Position numbers and translations under genes: made by a program. A DNA stretch of 37,952 nucleotides from Eubacteriales bacterium (GTDB lineage Bacteria; Bacillota; Clostridia; Lachnospirales; Lachnospiraceae): assembly GCA_030537135.1 (NCBI GenBank), contig JAUNOP010000027.1, positions 1-37,952 on the forward strand, given 5' to 3'. This document shows positions 17,338 to 25,260 of this stretch, piece after piece (within the stretch, counting starts at the first letter, position 1; each line of letters opens with the position of its first letter). The notes under the pieces are model-generated. The model had not been told where the DNA came from and ran no database searches. It was given only the letters and a program-made list of their open reading frames with translations.

Positions 17338-17670
17338 TACAAAAATACCCAAAAATATCAGGCAAAGCCCCAGGAGCTTTCTCCTGGTAAGCTTCTCATG
17401 CAAAAAGAAATATCCCATCACCGCCACAAAAAAATATCCTGCCGACTCCAAAACAGGAGACAAGGACAAAGGCACATAGCGCAGTGCCAGCATTGTAAGC
17501 ACAGTAGACAGGAAAAACAGGCCATAGGCCGCAATCACACGGACATTCAGATATTCCTGAATCCTTCTGTCGAAGTGAACATTAGCCGCCTTCTTGAGCA
17601 ATATCTGTGATACTGAGGAAATGAATACAGAAATCAGCAGAATTCCCGCTCCTTTTGTCCATTCATTCAT
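17326..17670 (-). CDS. Small four-helix transporter, EamA/SMR type (ArnF-like), subunit 2
   Basis: 114 residues, four hydrophobic helices: GILLISVFISSVSQILLKKAA, VIAAYGLFFLSTVLTMLALRYV, SPVLESAGYFFVAVMGYFFLHE and LLGLCLIFLGIFVF. The SVSQILLKKA and SAGYFFVAVMGYFFLHEKL blocks match the SMR/EamA half-transporter family, including ArnE and ArnF, which flip undecaprenyl-phosphate aminoarabinose. It overlaps the previous half-transporter by eight bases, so the two subunits are probably made together. A repeat element supplies its stop region. A drug-efflux role is possible from family alone, but context favours lipid-linked sugar flipping. Confidence 0.83.
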   Translation of the reverse strand: MNEWTKGAGILLISVFISSVSQILLKKAANVHFDRRIQEYLNVRVIAAYGLFFLSTVLTMLALRYVPLSLSPVLESAGYFFVAVMGYFFLHEKLTRRKLLGLCLIFLGIFVFTR

Positions 17671-18025
17671 ATTCTGTCACCATAAGATAAATCCCCGCAA
17701 AAATAATCAGAGCTCCGACCAGCATATTCCAGGTAATTCTCTCGCCAAAGAGGAGCCTTCCCCAGACCATTCCCCACAAAAGTCCCACCGGCTTGTTCGC
17801 ATAGGCAACTGTCAGGGGAACATATTTTAAAATCTGCTGCCACACAATCGCATAGCCAAACAAAATAACCAGAACCGTTCCATAATAAGCAATCCACTTC
17901 AGAGAAAAGAACGGCTCTCTTGCAGCCATCTTAGAAGTCACTCCGCTCAGCGAGCTAAACAAAAGACTAAGCTGCAGAGCCAGAAAAACCGGAAGCGTCA
18001 GCTGCTTTTTTGCCCTGCTTCTCAT
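17663..18025 (-). CDS. Small four-helix transporter, EamA/SMR type (ArnE-like), subunit 1
   Basis: 120 residues with GGAGGT upstream; start overlaps the ATP-grasp stop (ATGA). Four hydrophobic segments: LTLPVFLALQLSLLFSSLSGV, WIAYYGTVLVILFGYAIVWQQIL, YANKPVGLLWGMVWGRLLFGE and NMLVGALIIFAGIYLMV. The block PLTVAYANKPVGLLWGMVWGRLLFGERIT is the usual second-half SMR/EamA signature. It begins with a basic tail (MRSRAKKQ), which may set topology opposite to its partner. Together with the downstream gene it most likely forms a heterodimeric flippase for the lipid-linked sugar made by the GtrB-like enzyme. This role is inferred from family and position. Confidence 0.83.
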   Translation of the reverse strand: MRSRAKKQLTLPVFLALQLSLLFSSLSGVTSKMAAREPFFSLKWIAYYGTVLVILFGYAIVWQQILKYVPLTVAYANKPVGLLWGMVWGRLLFGERITWNMLVGALIIFAGIYLMVTEYE

Positions 18026-19212
18026 GGCTTTACCTCCACATGGATTTCCTTTTGGAGCTTTTCAAGTCTTTCTCTGCATTCCAGGACATTCTGACCCTTG
18101 ATAATCACCTGGCCGATTCGATCTCTCCCATTTTTCATTCTTCTGACCCTGTCTCCAGGATGAATATTAAAGGAAAGCTCCACTACATTCTCATCATCAG
18201 GAAAATCTGCTGTAAAATATGCCACAGTTCCCTCCTTCTGCGCTTCCAGAATCCTGGTAATATTAGCTGTTCTCTGCCAGGGTTCCCGCACAAACAGCTC
18301 TCTCACAGGCTCCCCCATGGCAAGCTTTACAATAGCTTCATAATAGTCTATCCCATAGTGGATTCCCACAAGCTCTGCAAGAGCGGTAGCTCCTGCTCTC
18401 ACAGTGGCTTCAATCACATAGATTTCTCCATCCTTGAGCATCATATCAAAATCCATGGGACAATTATCTGCGCCAAGAGCGTCCATCACCTTATAAACCT
18501 CTGCATGGATTTTCTCTTTAAGCTCCGCTTCCTTTTCCCAGGGTACATAGTGTCCTACAGGAAACGGGGGATTTCCTCTGTGAAGATCATTTCCAACAGG
18601 AAGTATATACACTGGCTTTTTATTTTCTACCATGGCTTCCACTCCAAACATGGTGCCTTCCAGAAACTCCTCCAGAATACAATATTCCTTATGCGTTGCC
18701 TTCTGTGTCTCCTTATAGTAAGAGAAAACCTCCTCCCTGGTCTCACATTTAAAGACGCCTCTGCTTCCCATCTGGTCTACTGCCTTGATTATCAAAGGAA
18801 AACGAAGACGCGCGCAGGCCCTCTCCAAATCCTTCTCATTGTAAATCTTCTCAAAGGCAGAGGTATGTACGCCCGCACACTGGAAAGCCTTCTTCATCTC
18901 ATACTTGTCCGTACACTTCTGTACCGTCTCCCATGAGGGTCCTCTCAAGGAAAGCCTGGAGTTTACATAGCCCTGACTTCTCAGACCAATATCCATGCTG
19001 CATAGAGCAATTCCATCCGCTCCCACAGACGCTGCTGCCTTCAATACCTGCTCTGGGTCTGTAATGTCTGCATAGCAGCTTTCATCCGCAGCAGCAAATC
19101 CGGGATAATCTCCTGGAATACTCGCAGCTGCTGTCCTATAGCCGAGCCTCTTTGCCGCTCTTATCAGCGGAAGGAGCGAGTACGAGGCTCCTAAAATTAA
19201 AATTTTTTTCAT
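18022..19212 (-). CDS. ATP-grasp carboxylate-amine ligase-like protein
   Basis: 396 residues from ATG MKKILILGASYSL; a GTG four codons earlier is also open but GGGA is better spaced for the ATG. Residues 1-100 form a pre-ATP-grasp Rossmann-like domain. The ATP-grasp core follows: FPLIIKAVDQMGSRGVFKC (phosphate-binding loop), YCILEEFLEGTMFGVEAMV (hinge) and PMDFDMMLKDGEIYVIEATVRAGATA (metal-binding acidic residues). A C-terminal domain of about 80 residues closes the fold. These enzymes join a carboxylate to an amine via an acylphosphate. As first gene of a glycan operon with an amino-sugar transaminase, it may attach an amino acid or other acid to the 4-amino group; no substrate can be read off. 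Confidence 0.85.
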   Translation of the reverse strand: MKKILILGASYSLLPLIRAAKRLGYRTAAASIPGDYPGFAAADESCYADITDPEQVLKAAASVGADGIALCSMDIGLRSQGYVNSRLSLRGPSWETVQKCTDKYEMKKAFQCAGVHTSAFEKIYNEKDLERACARLRFPLIIKAVDQMGSRGVFKCETREEVFSYYKETQKATHKEYCILEEFLEGTMFGVEAMVENKKPVYILPVGNDLHRGNPPFPVGHYVPWEKEAELKEKIHAEVYKVMDALGADNCPMDFDMMLKDGEIYVIEATVRAGATALAELVGIHYGIDYYEAIVKLAMGEPVRELFVREPWQRTANITRILEAQKEGTVAYFTADFPDDENVVELSFNIHPGDRVRRMKNGRDRIGQVIIKGQNVLECRERLEKLQKEIHVEVKP

Positions 19213-19235
19213 ATTAATTCCCACTTTCGTATTCG

Positions 19236-19264
19236 ATTATATCATCTTCTGTCCAGTATCTCAA
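19236..19264 (-). promoter_or_regulatory. Sigma-A promoter of the glycan operon
   Basis: On the minus strand TTGAGA (19259-19264), 17 bases, then TATAAT (19236-19241). The -10 lies about two dozen bases before the ATP-grasp ATG, giving a very short leader. It is the best promoter seen upstream of the operon. Confidence 0.75.
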
Positions 19265-19305
19265 TCTTTTTCTTTCCTTTCCCTGCACGCTATAGTATGA
19301 TGAAA

Positions 19306-19446
19306 TTACTGTTCACGAACAGCTATTTTGCGAGGTGTTTTCGTGCCTCTGGCACGAAAATCCCGAGACAATCGGCGCGAAATGCAGCAGAATGCGGCAT
19401 TTTTGTTCATCGCAAAGCATGTTGCCGTGAACGCAGTGAACAATAA
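19306..19446. repeat. Palindromic element with imperfect terminal inverted repeats (long form)
   Basis: TTACTGTTCAC (19306-19316) and GTGAACAATAA (19436-19446) match as inverted repeats at 10 of 11 positions. Inside, TTTTCGTGCC/GGCACGAAAA (19338-19360) makes a 10-bp hairpin with a TCT loop. No reading frame with family features lies inside. It fills most of the spacer between the divergent ATP-grasp and WbqC genes. A short form with the same TACTGTTCAC end is at 25261-25291. Confidence 0.65.
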
Positions 19447-19493
19447 CATAATGAAAGAATAGAAAATTGGAAATTCGGAGGTAAGTAACAGCA

Positions 19494-20186
19494 ATGAAAA
19501 AAGTAGCAATTCTTCAGTCGAATTATATCCCGTGGAAAGGATATTTTGACATGATTCACATGGTGGATGAATTTATCCTGTACGATGATATGCAGTACAC
19601 ACGCAGAGACTGGAGGAACCGGAACAAAATAAAAACACCCAGTGGCCTTCAATGGCTTACCATTCCTGTTGAGAATAAGGGAAAATATTTTCAGAAAATC
19701 AAAGACACAAAGGTCTCAGGCCATGAATGGTGCCAGGAGCATTGGAAGGCAATCTCCCTGTATTATGCGCATGCACCTTTTTTTCGGGAATATAGAGATT
19801 GTATCCGAGACCTTTACCAGGCCTGTGAAAAAGAAGAGTTCCTGAGCCAAATTAACTATCTCTTTCTGACCGAAATATGCAAAATCCTGGGAATCCATAC
19901 AAAAATCTCCTGGTCCTCAGACTACACGCTTGCAGACGGTAAAACCGAGCGCCTGGTTGCCCTGGTAAAAGATGCTGGCGGAGCGGAATATCTCTCCGGC
20001 CCTGCTGCAAAGGATTATATTGTGGATTCCTGCTTTGAGAACGCTGGTATCACCCTCACTTACATGGACTACAGCAATTATCCACAATATCCTCAGCTCT
20101 TTGGAGGATTTGAGCATACGGTATCTATCCTTGATCTGATTTTTAATACTGGGAAAGAGGCGCCTTCTTATATGAAGAGCTTTTAG
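19494..20186 (+). CDS. WbqC-family protein
   Basis: 230 residues with GGAGGT nine bases before the ATG. The opening VAILQSNYIPWKGYFDMIHMVDEFILYDD is the hallmark of the WbqC family, and QYTRRDWRNRNKIKTPSGLQWLTIPV, together with YLSGPAAKDYI, continue it. Members occur in O-antigen and other surface-glycan clusters, often beside amino-sugar transaminases; their biochemical activity is not established from anything visible here, though a role in acylating an amino sugar has been considered. It is the only plus-strand gene in this part, divergent from the ATP-grasp gene, and ends at a strong terminator. Soluble, no signal peptide. Confidence 0.88.
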   Translation: MKKVAILQSNYIPWKGYFDMIHMVDEFILYDDMQYTRRDWRNRNKIKTPSGLQWLTIPVENKGKYFQKIKDTKVSGHEWCQEHWKAISLYYAHAPFFREYRDCIRDLYQACEKEEFLSQINYLFLTEICKILGIHTKISWSSDYTLADGKTERLVALVKDAGGAEYLSGPAAKDYIVDSCFENAGITLTYMDYSNYPQYPQLFGGFEHTVSILDLIFNTGKEAPSYMKSF

Positions 20187-20299
20187 AAAAGGATCCGCCG
20201 CGATACTGCGGGCAGCTCATAGTGGACACTGTTCGCTGTCCGTTGCCTGACAAATGTCTGCTCATACAAGCATGGCAGCCGCTTGTCAGACTTATCGCG
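20187..20299. other. Structured spacer with nested inverted repeats
   Basis: CGCGATA near the left end pairs with TATCGCG at the right end, with TGACAA/TTGTCA and GGACA/TGTCC pairs inside. It lies between the WbqC stop and the shared terminator and encodes nothing recognisable. It may be another small palindromic repeat of this genome. Confidence 0.45.
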
Positions 20300-20341
20300 C
20301 AGCAAAAAGGAATGCAGATGTTCCTGCATTCCTTTTTGCTG
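20300..20341. terminator. Bidirectional terminator with 18-bp perfect stem
   Basis: CAGCAAAAAGGAATGCAG (20300-20317) pairs perfectly with CTGCATTCCTTTTTGCTG (20324-20341) around a six-base loop. It separates the convergent WbqC and GH25 genes. The A- and T-runs inside the arms make it usable in both directions. Confidence 0.85.
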
Positions 20342-20386
20342 TAAAAATCAATAATATGTACAAAAACTGCCTGCGCCCATTCCTTC

Positions 20387-21952
20387 CTACTTGGAAGGCT
20401 TAATAACCTGACACTCTCCATTTGCATCAAATTTATAGATGATTCCCTTAGATTTGATGACACGGCTCTCTGCTCTGGCTCCTACTGGGTTGGTATTGTT
20501 CAGGAAATAATATTTCTTGCCATCTACCCTGTTCCAGCCTCTCAAGGCAATTCCTGTTGACTTTGAGAAATAATAGGTATACACCCTGCCGCTTATTTTA
20601 AGCTTCAGCCAACCGCCCTGATACCTGCTTCCATCCTTTGTAAAATAATAGATATTTCCATTAAGCTCCCCTTTTACATTGGTTGCTTTATAGCCTTTGG
20701 TAAGGTAGAAATAATAATATTTGTTTCCTATCTTCTGCTCACCCAGAAGCGCTGTTCCGTTTTTAAAGTAATAATCATGCCCCTTATAGGTCAGCCATCC
20801 ATTTTCCTTTAAAACTCCATCCTCGTCCAGATAATAGAATTTCTTATTAATCTTCAGAAGAGTATCTCTTATCAGCGCCCCTTTTTCACGGGTACTGGTT
20901 GCCTTGTTGGCAAAGTAATATCTCTTACCGTCTATACGCTTCAGACCTGTTACCCTCGTATTATTTTGGCAATAATACGTTGCGCCGTCTTCCTGCACCC
21001 AGCCTTCCTTTTGTGTATTCTCAGTGTCTGTACGCCTATAGGTTCTGGGGGTAATCTTCTTAGTGTAATCTACATAGCCAAAATTAATATCCACAGAATT
21101 ATGGTCAGAAATTCCGTTAATCATTCCAACTGTACTCAAAAGTCCGAGATAGGTTGTGCCGCTGGTGGCCTGCCAGATAGTATGCCTGCAGGAGCTTCCC
21201 AAACCTGTAGAGCTATCCTGATAAGCAGCAATCCACATATCATAGTCTGTCAGCTTGTCTGGACTGTATTTGGAAGTATACCAGTAAAGATTGGAATATA
21301 TCATAGGATAATAGCCGGCTTCTTCAATTTCCTCACAAAATGCCCGCATCATTTTTGTAATCAGATTTTTTCCCAAAGCAGCCTGAGCATCTGTCTCCAT
21401 ATCCAGCACCAGGGGATAGGATATTGTATAGCCCTGAACTGCATTTATGATCCTCTCAGCATCCTCTCGCGCCTGCTGTACTGTCATAGCCTGACTGTAA
21501 ATATATACGCCTGCTGGAATCCCCGCCTGATTGATGCCCTGCATGTTGTTCCTAAACTGCTTATCCTCCACATAGGCTGTACCGCTTCCCTTTGGATAGC
21601 TATAGCCGCACCGAATAAAAGCAAAGTCTACATTTGACGTTTTTACCTTGTTCCAGTTAATAGCTTCCTGCCACTCTGACACATCAACACCTCTGGTGAT
21701 TGCCCCTGGAATCACTTTTCCCTCTGCATTATAGAACTTTCCATTTACCTTGTTCCAGGCATAAGAAACCGCTTTTGTATTTGTCTTTGTCTTTGAATCT
21801 GCCCACGCCTCTATTCCTTGCTCCTGAAGCTCAGGCTGATAGCCGGCCCTTCCCATGACATACTTTGGTATTTCCTGTGCCTGCACAGTTTTTCCTGAAA
21901 AAAACAACATTACAAGAAGGAAAAGTGCTGCTGTGTGTAGTTTTCGTTTCAC
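20387..21952 (-). CDS. Secreted GH25 muramidase with C-terminal cell-wall-binding repeats
   Basis: 521 residues. A signal peptide (MKRKLHTAALFLLVMLFFSG, cut probably after VQA) directs export. After a linker with one wall-binding-like repeat, residues about 85-290 are the GH25 N-acetylmuramidase domain: GVDVSEWQ (Asp90), FAFIRCGYSYPKG, and YPLVLDMET (Asp184, Glu186 catalytic pair). From about 305 to the end run roughly ten aromatic-glycine repeats (for example GLKRIDGKRYYFANK, ENGWLTYKGHDYYFKNG) of the choline/glucan-binding type. The enzyme cleaves MurNAc-GlcNAc bonds. It lies 65 bases downstream of the L,D-transpeptidase, past a terminator hairpin, and has the same repeat type. No phage genes are near, so a housekeeping wall role is likelier than a phage lysin. 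Confidence 0.93.
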   Translation of the reverse strand: MKRKLHTAALFLLVMLFFSGKTVQAQEIPKYVMGRAGYQPELQEQGIEAWADSKTKTNTKAVSYAWNKVNGKFYNAEGKVIPGAITRGVDVSEWQEAINWNKVKTSNVDFAFIRCGYSYPKGSGTAYVEDKQFRNNMQGINQAGIPAGVYIYSQAMTVQQAREDAERIINAVQGYTISYPLVLDMETDAQAALGKNLITKMMRAFCEEIEEAGYYPMIYSNLYWYTSKYSPDKLTDYDMWIAAYQDSSTGLGSSCRHTIWQATSGTTYLGLLSTVGMINGISDHNSVDINFGYVDYTKKITPRTYRRTDTENTQKEGWVQEDGATYYCQNNTRVTGLKRIDGKRYYFANKATSTREKGALIRDTLLKINKKFYYLDEDGVLKENGWLTYKGHDYYFKNGTALLGEQKIGNKYYYFYLTKGYKATNVKGELNGNIYYFTKDGSRYQGGWLKLKISGRVYTYYFSKSTGIALRGWNRVDGKKYYFLNNTNPVGARAESRVIKSKGIIYKFDANGECQVIKPSK

Positions 21953-21979
21953 ATAAATCCCCTTTTCTTTTTATATTTT

Positions 21980-22010
21980 AAAAATCTCCTAAAGATTTTA
22001 GGAGATTTTT
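21980..22010 (-). terminator. Intrinsic terminator after the L,D-transpeptidase gene
   Basis: AAAAATCTCCTAAA (21980-21993) pairs with TTTAGGAGATTTTT (21997-22010) around a three-base loop, 7 bases past the stop codon. The stem ends in a U-run on the minus strand. Confidence 0.8.
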
Positions 22011-22017
22011 AATCCCA

Positions 22018-24903
22018 TCAATCCCAAAGAGGGCCGCTCAGATTATTTTCAGGCACTGTCCAATCTGTTGGGTCATAGAACTGACCTTCCGGGATCCACC
22101 AGGTCTTACCTGGTCCAAGCGGAAGAGGCTCTGTATCATAGATTCTGATAGTGGCTCCACCGCACTTCATATACGTCCAATACACATCCGATGCTCTCAT
22201 ACGAATGCAGCCATGGGACTGCTTGCTTCCCAGAAGACAGAAGCCTGTTCGGTCCATGGTGTAGGTGTTCATATAGGTATATGGAATAGAATGAATATAG
22301 CAGCCCCCATAAAAGTGAGAAGCCCACTGACCATAGGAGGGTCCCATAAGCGGCGTCCATCTTTGACCAGTATTTGTGATTCTAAAGGTTCCCTGAGGAG
22401 TAGGGGTTTCATCCTTTCCAACAGAAACAGCAAACACGCGGAGCGGCGTTTTCCAATCCGCGCTGTAGGCGGTCATTTGACTCTTTTCTCTGTTAACACT
22501 CAGGTTACAGGTTCCAAAATTCGCTCCTGGCATTCGGTCAAGCTTTGTATGAATGCTTCCGTCAGCAGTAAAATAATAATTCAAGCCATCAATATTCTTC
22601 CAGCAGTTCTTATAAAAAACTCCGTTGGAAGGATCCACATAATATCGCTTCTCACTTCCATCCCCCTGCTTTTCTATAACCCAACCGCCAGTAATCCAAT
22701 GACCATAGCTATCGAGATAACCCCAGGAATTTCCCTTCTTCATACTGGCATTTCTGACAGCACGTCCATTGCTGTCAAAGTAGTACCAATAGGATCCAAG
22801 ATATTTCCATCCTTTTATGATTTCCTTTGTCTTTGGCTCTCCATAAGCCAGCACAAGATTCTTACTGTCCCGAATAATTCCTGACATTGCATAGGAATAA
22901 GGATTTACACTTGTGGAGGGTCGAAAATAATAAAGAATACCCTGATAATTAACAAATCCCGTTGCCGCTGCTCCTGTTGTCTTGAAATAATACTTGCTTC
23001 CCTTATTGGTAGTTACAAGCTTATTCATATAATGTTTTCCAGACGAGTGAAAATAGAACCATCCCTTGACCACACCATTATCAATAATTCTTTGCCAGCC
23101 CGTCTTTTTTACAATAGCATAATCACTCCCAAAATAATAATATCTGTTTTCAGCTACTGGAATACGATGCCAGCAATTCTTCCATGGAGTTTTTCCGCTT
23201 TTTGCAAAATAATAGGTCTTTCCGCCTATTGTAAGTATCTTATTCCTTACCATTTTATAGCCGCTGCCTATGTAATATAGATAGCCATTATATTTGACCA
23301 AGCTTTTCTTGACAAGAGCGCCTGTCGAATCAGCGTAGCAATAATATTCTACACCATTTGTAAATCTTGCTTTACGCAGCGTATTTTTTGTATTCAAATA
23401 ACCATTTTTATCTAATACATAGGGAGCATTTTTTTTAATGGAAGAATCTATTTTATTGTCCAGTCTTGCAATTACATATTGGCTGCCATTTCCCAGAATC
23501 TTCCGCTGACCATTCTTCTGGAAATATCTCCACCATGTTCTGCCCTTACTGTCCTTCTCTGTTATCCAGCTCTGCCGAACCATTTCTCCTGGAATTGTAC
23601 CATTCTTTGAAAAGTAATAATAATATCCGTTCTGCAGCTTTTGGAATCCAACCTTTGGAACACCGTTTGTCTTCAAAGCATAGTACTTATCTTTAATCTT
23701 TATATAGCCCTGATAATTAGTAATTTTCTGAATGTATTCTGCAACAGGCATCAGCCGTCCATAGCCGCCTTCAAAGTACTGAAAGTTCTTTCCATTCCAA
23801 TACCAAAAATTTCTCTGAAGCTGTCCCAAGGACGAGTCTGCAGGAGTTGCCTTCGTTTTTTCCAGAGTTTTTAAATCCATGAAAAAATAGGAACTGTCCT
23901 TGCCATAAGCAAATCCCAATGTCCCTGACTTCACAGCCACTCTCCCAGTATACAAATGTCCCTTTGCATCAAAATAATAATATCCGGGTTCATTGGTTCC
24001 TGTCTGGATTTTCAAAAGTCCGTCAGCTGCTGTGTAATATTCTGCAGCCTCATTTCGCATGGGGGCATTGTCCAAGGCAGCTTCCTTGGCAAGCTCTTCC
24101 ACTGGCTGGGAAGTCTCTCCCTCTACAGGCTGGGAAGTCTCTCCCTCTACAATAAGTACAAGCTCTTCCTCCGTATAATTATCAGAAAAGGCCTGGGCAG
24201 CTTCATTCACCACAACTGCAGGTTCCTGCTGCATCTCCTCCTCATAGCCCTCTATTTCTGAGGCCTGCTCCTGGACAGAGGCAGCATCTGTGTTTTCCAT
24301 CATGGCAGTTTCATTATCAGAGGAAATCCTTAGCTTTTTCTTCTGAAGAGAAAAACTGCCGTCTGCATTCTGGATCCAGTCCTCCGGCTGTACCTGAATC
24401 AGACCTGCATAAGCGGTCTCTGCCGTGGAAGCAATATCCGTGTCTTCTGTGTCAAAGGGAGAATCCTCCGAATCTTCCTCCTCTGCTTCTTCGACCAGAG
24501 CAGCGTCAGAAAATAATTCTGAATCAGAAAGCTCTATTTCTTCCTCCTCTGTCTCTTCAGCCACAGTCGGATCCGCCTCTTGAAATTCCGGTTCTTCTGT
24601 TGTTTCAGATTCCAGTATTTCTTCGATTTCTAAACCGTCTTCTTCCAAAGGAATGTCAGATACTTCAGGCAGCTCCTCTGTCCATGCCGCGCCCTCTTCT
24701 GTCTCTTCCTGCTGCTGTCCTTCCTCCTGTACGAACTCTCCCTGTTCCAGGTCTGCTGTCTGGATTTCCCCATCCACAGGCTCTTGCTGCAATACTGCGG
24801 CGCTATCCTGAAACTCAGATTCAAAAGTCTCTGACGCGGCTACCGGAAACGCAGAAATCCCCATTGTTATACTGAGTATCATTGCCAGAATTCGTTTTTT
24901 CAT
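22018..24903 (-). CDS. Secreted L,D-transpeptidase (YkuD) with acidic linker and cell-wall-binding repeats
   Basis: 961 residues with AAAGGAG upstream. Signal peptide MKKRILAMILSITMGISAFP to VAASE. Residues about 28-290 are strikingly Glu-rich and probably unstructured, and include a perfect tandem VEGETSQP pair. Residues about 295-790 hold many aromatic repeats (YYFDAKGHLYTG, WYYFDSNGRAVRNASM) of the choline-binding type. The C-terminal YkuD domain carries HSIPY and SHGCIRMRASDV with the catalytic Cys near residue 899. L,D-transpeptidases make 3-3 peptidoglycan crosslinks or attach proteins to the wall. A tail of about 35 residues after the YkuD core ends in SGPLWD. The repeats likely hold it to the wall. 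Confidence 0.93.
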   Translation of the reverse strand: MKKRILAMILSITMGISAFPVAASETFESEFQDSAAVLQQEPVDGEIQTADLEQGEFVQEEGQQQEETEEGAAWTEELPEVSDIPLEEDGLEIEEILESETTEEPEFQEADPTVAEETEEEEIELSDSELFSDAALVEEAEEEDSEDSPFDTEDTDIASTAETAYAGLIQVQPEDWIQNADGSFSLQKKKLRISSDNETAMMENTDAASVQEQASEIEGYEEEMQQEPAVVVNEAAQAFSDNYTEEELVLIVEGETSQPVEGETSQPVEELAKEAALDNAPMRNEAAEYYTAADGLLKIQTGTNEPGYYYFDAKGHLYTGRVAVKSGTLGFAYGKDSSYFFMDLKTLEKTKATPADSSLGQLQRNFWYWNGKNFQYFEGGYGRLMPVAEYIQKITNYQGYIKIKDKYYALKTNGVPKVGFQKLQNGYYYYFSKNGTIPGEMVRQSWITEKDSKGRTWWRYFQKNGQRKILGNGSQYVIARLDNKIDSSIKKNAPYVLDKNGYLNTKNTLRKARFTNGVEYYCYADSTGALVKKSLVKYNGYLYYIGSGYKMVRNKILTIGGKTYYFAKSGKTPWKNCWHRIPVAENRYYYFGSDYAIVKKTGWQRIIDNGVVKGWFYFHSSGKHYMNKLVTTNKGSKYYFKTTGAAATGFVNYQGILYYFRPSTSVNPYSYAMSGIIRDSKNLVLAYGEPKTKEIIKGWKYLGSYWYYFDSNGRAVRNASMKKGNSWGYLDSYGHWITGGWVIEKQGDGSEKRYYVDPSNGVFYKNCWKNIDGLNYYFTADGSIHTKLDRMPGANFGTCNLSVNREKSQMTAYSADWKTPLRVFAVSVGKDETPTPQGTFRITNTGQRWTPLMGPSYGQWASHFYGGCYIHSIPYTYMNTYTMDRTGFCLLGSKQSHGCIRMRASDVYWTYMKCGGATIRIYDTEPLPLGPGKTWWIPEGQFYDPTDWTVPENNLSGPLWD
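24104..24151. repeat. Perfect 24-bp tandem duplication inside the L,D-transpeptidase gene
   Basis: Two identical 24-base units (24104-24127 and 24128-24151) encode VEGETSQP twice within the acidic linker. As the unit is eight codons, gain or loss would keep the frame. Confidence 0.9.
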
Positions 24904-24950
24904 AAGTTTCCTGTCTCCTTTCTCATAAAAATCCTTCCAAAAATCATTCC

Positions 24951-24972
24951 ATTGATGAAAAATTGATGAAAA
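24951..24972. repeat. 11-bp direct repeat upstream of the L,D-transpeptidase
   Basis: ATTGATGAAAA occurs twice in tandem between the HPr-like stop and the transpeptidase start, where the promoter should be. It could be a regulator site or a chance slippage duplication. Confidence 0.6.
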
Positions 24973-24973
24973 A

Positions 24974-25237
24974 TTACTCTCCCAGCCCGGATTGTATGAT
25001 ATTTATAATAGACTGCAGGGCTTCCTTCTCATCGGCTCCCTCGCATACAATCTGAATTTCATCCCCGCATTTTACACAGGCCCCCAGCACGCTCAGCACA
25101 CTCTTTGCATTCGCCGTGCCTCCCTGAAAATCAAAGCTAATCAGCGACTTATATTTTACAGCCTCTCTGCACAGAATATCCGCTGGCCTTAAATGAAGTC
25201 CTGATGGGTTTTTTACAGTTACCCTTTGTTTTACCAT
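24974..25237 (-). CDS. HPr-family phosphocarrier protein
   Basis: 87 residues, the standard HPr length, with AGGAGG before the ATG. NPSGLHLRPADIL holds the active-site histidine (His15 by alignment), phosphorylated by enzyme I, and NAKSVLSVLGACVKCG holds the region of the regulatory serine (Ser46) that HPr kinase modifies. It can therefore act in PTS sugar transport, in carbon catabolite control, or as a Crh-like regulator. No ptsI or other PTS gene adjoins it; it follows cdaR after a hairpin, which leaves open whether it is the main HPr or a specialised copy. It ends 70 bases before the L,D-transpeptidase start. Confidence 0.9.
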   Translation of the reverse strand: MVKQRVTVKNPSGLHLRPADILCREAVKYKSLISFDFQGGTANAKSVLSVLGACVKCGDEIQIVCEGADEKEALQSIINIIQSGLGE

Positions 25238-25260
25238 ATTTTCCTCCTGATTTTAAAAAT

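Noticed and set aside
1294-20186. Recently acquired mobile island
   Set aside because: No integrase, transposase, tRNA or attachment repeats are visible at the borders. Glycan operons do vary between strains, but transfer cannot be shown from this window.
20387-21952. Prophage lysin
   Set aside because: It has a signal peptide and no holin or phage structural genes nearby; neighbours are chromosomal wall genes.
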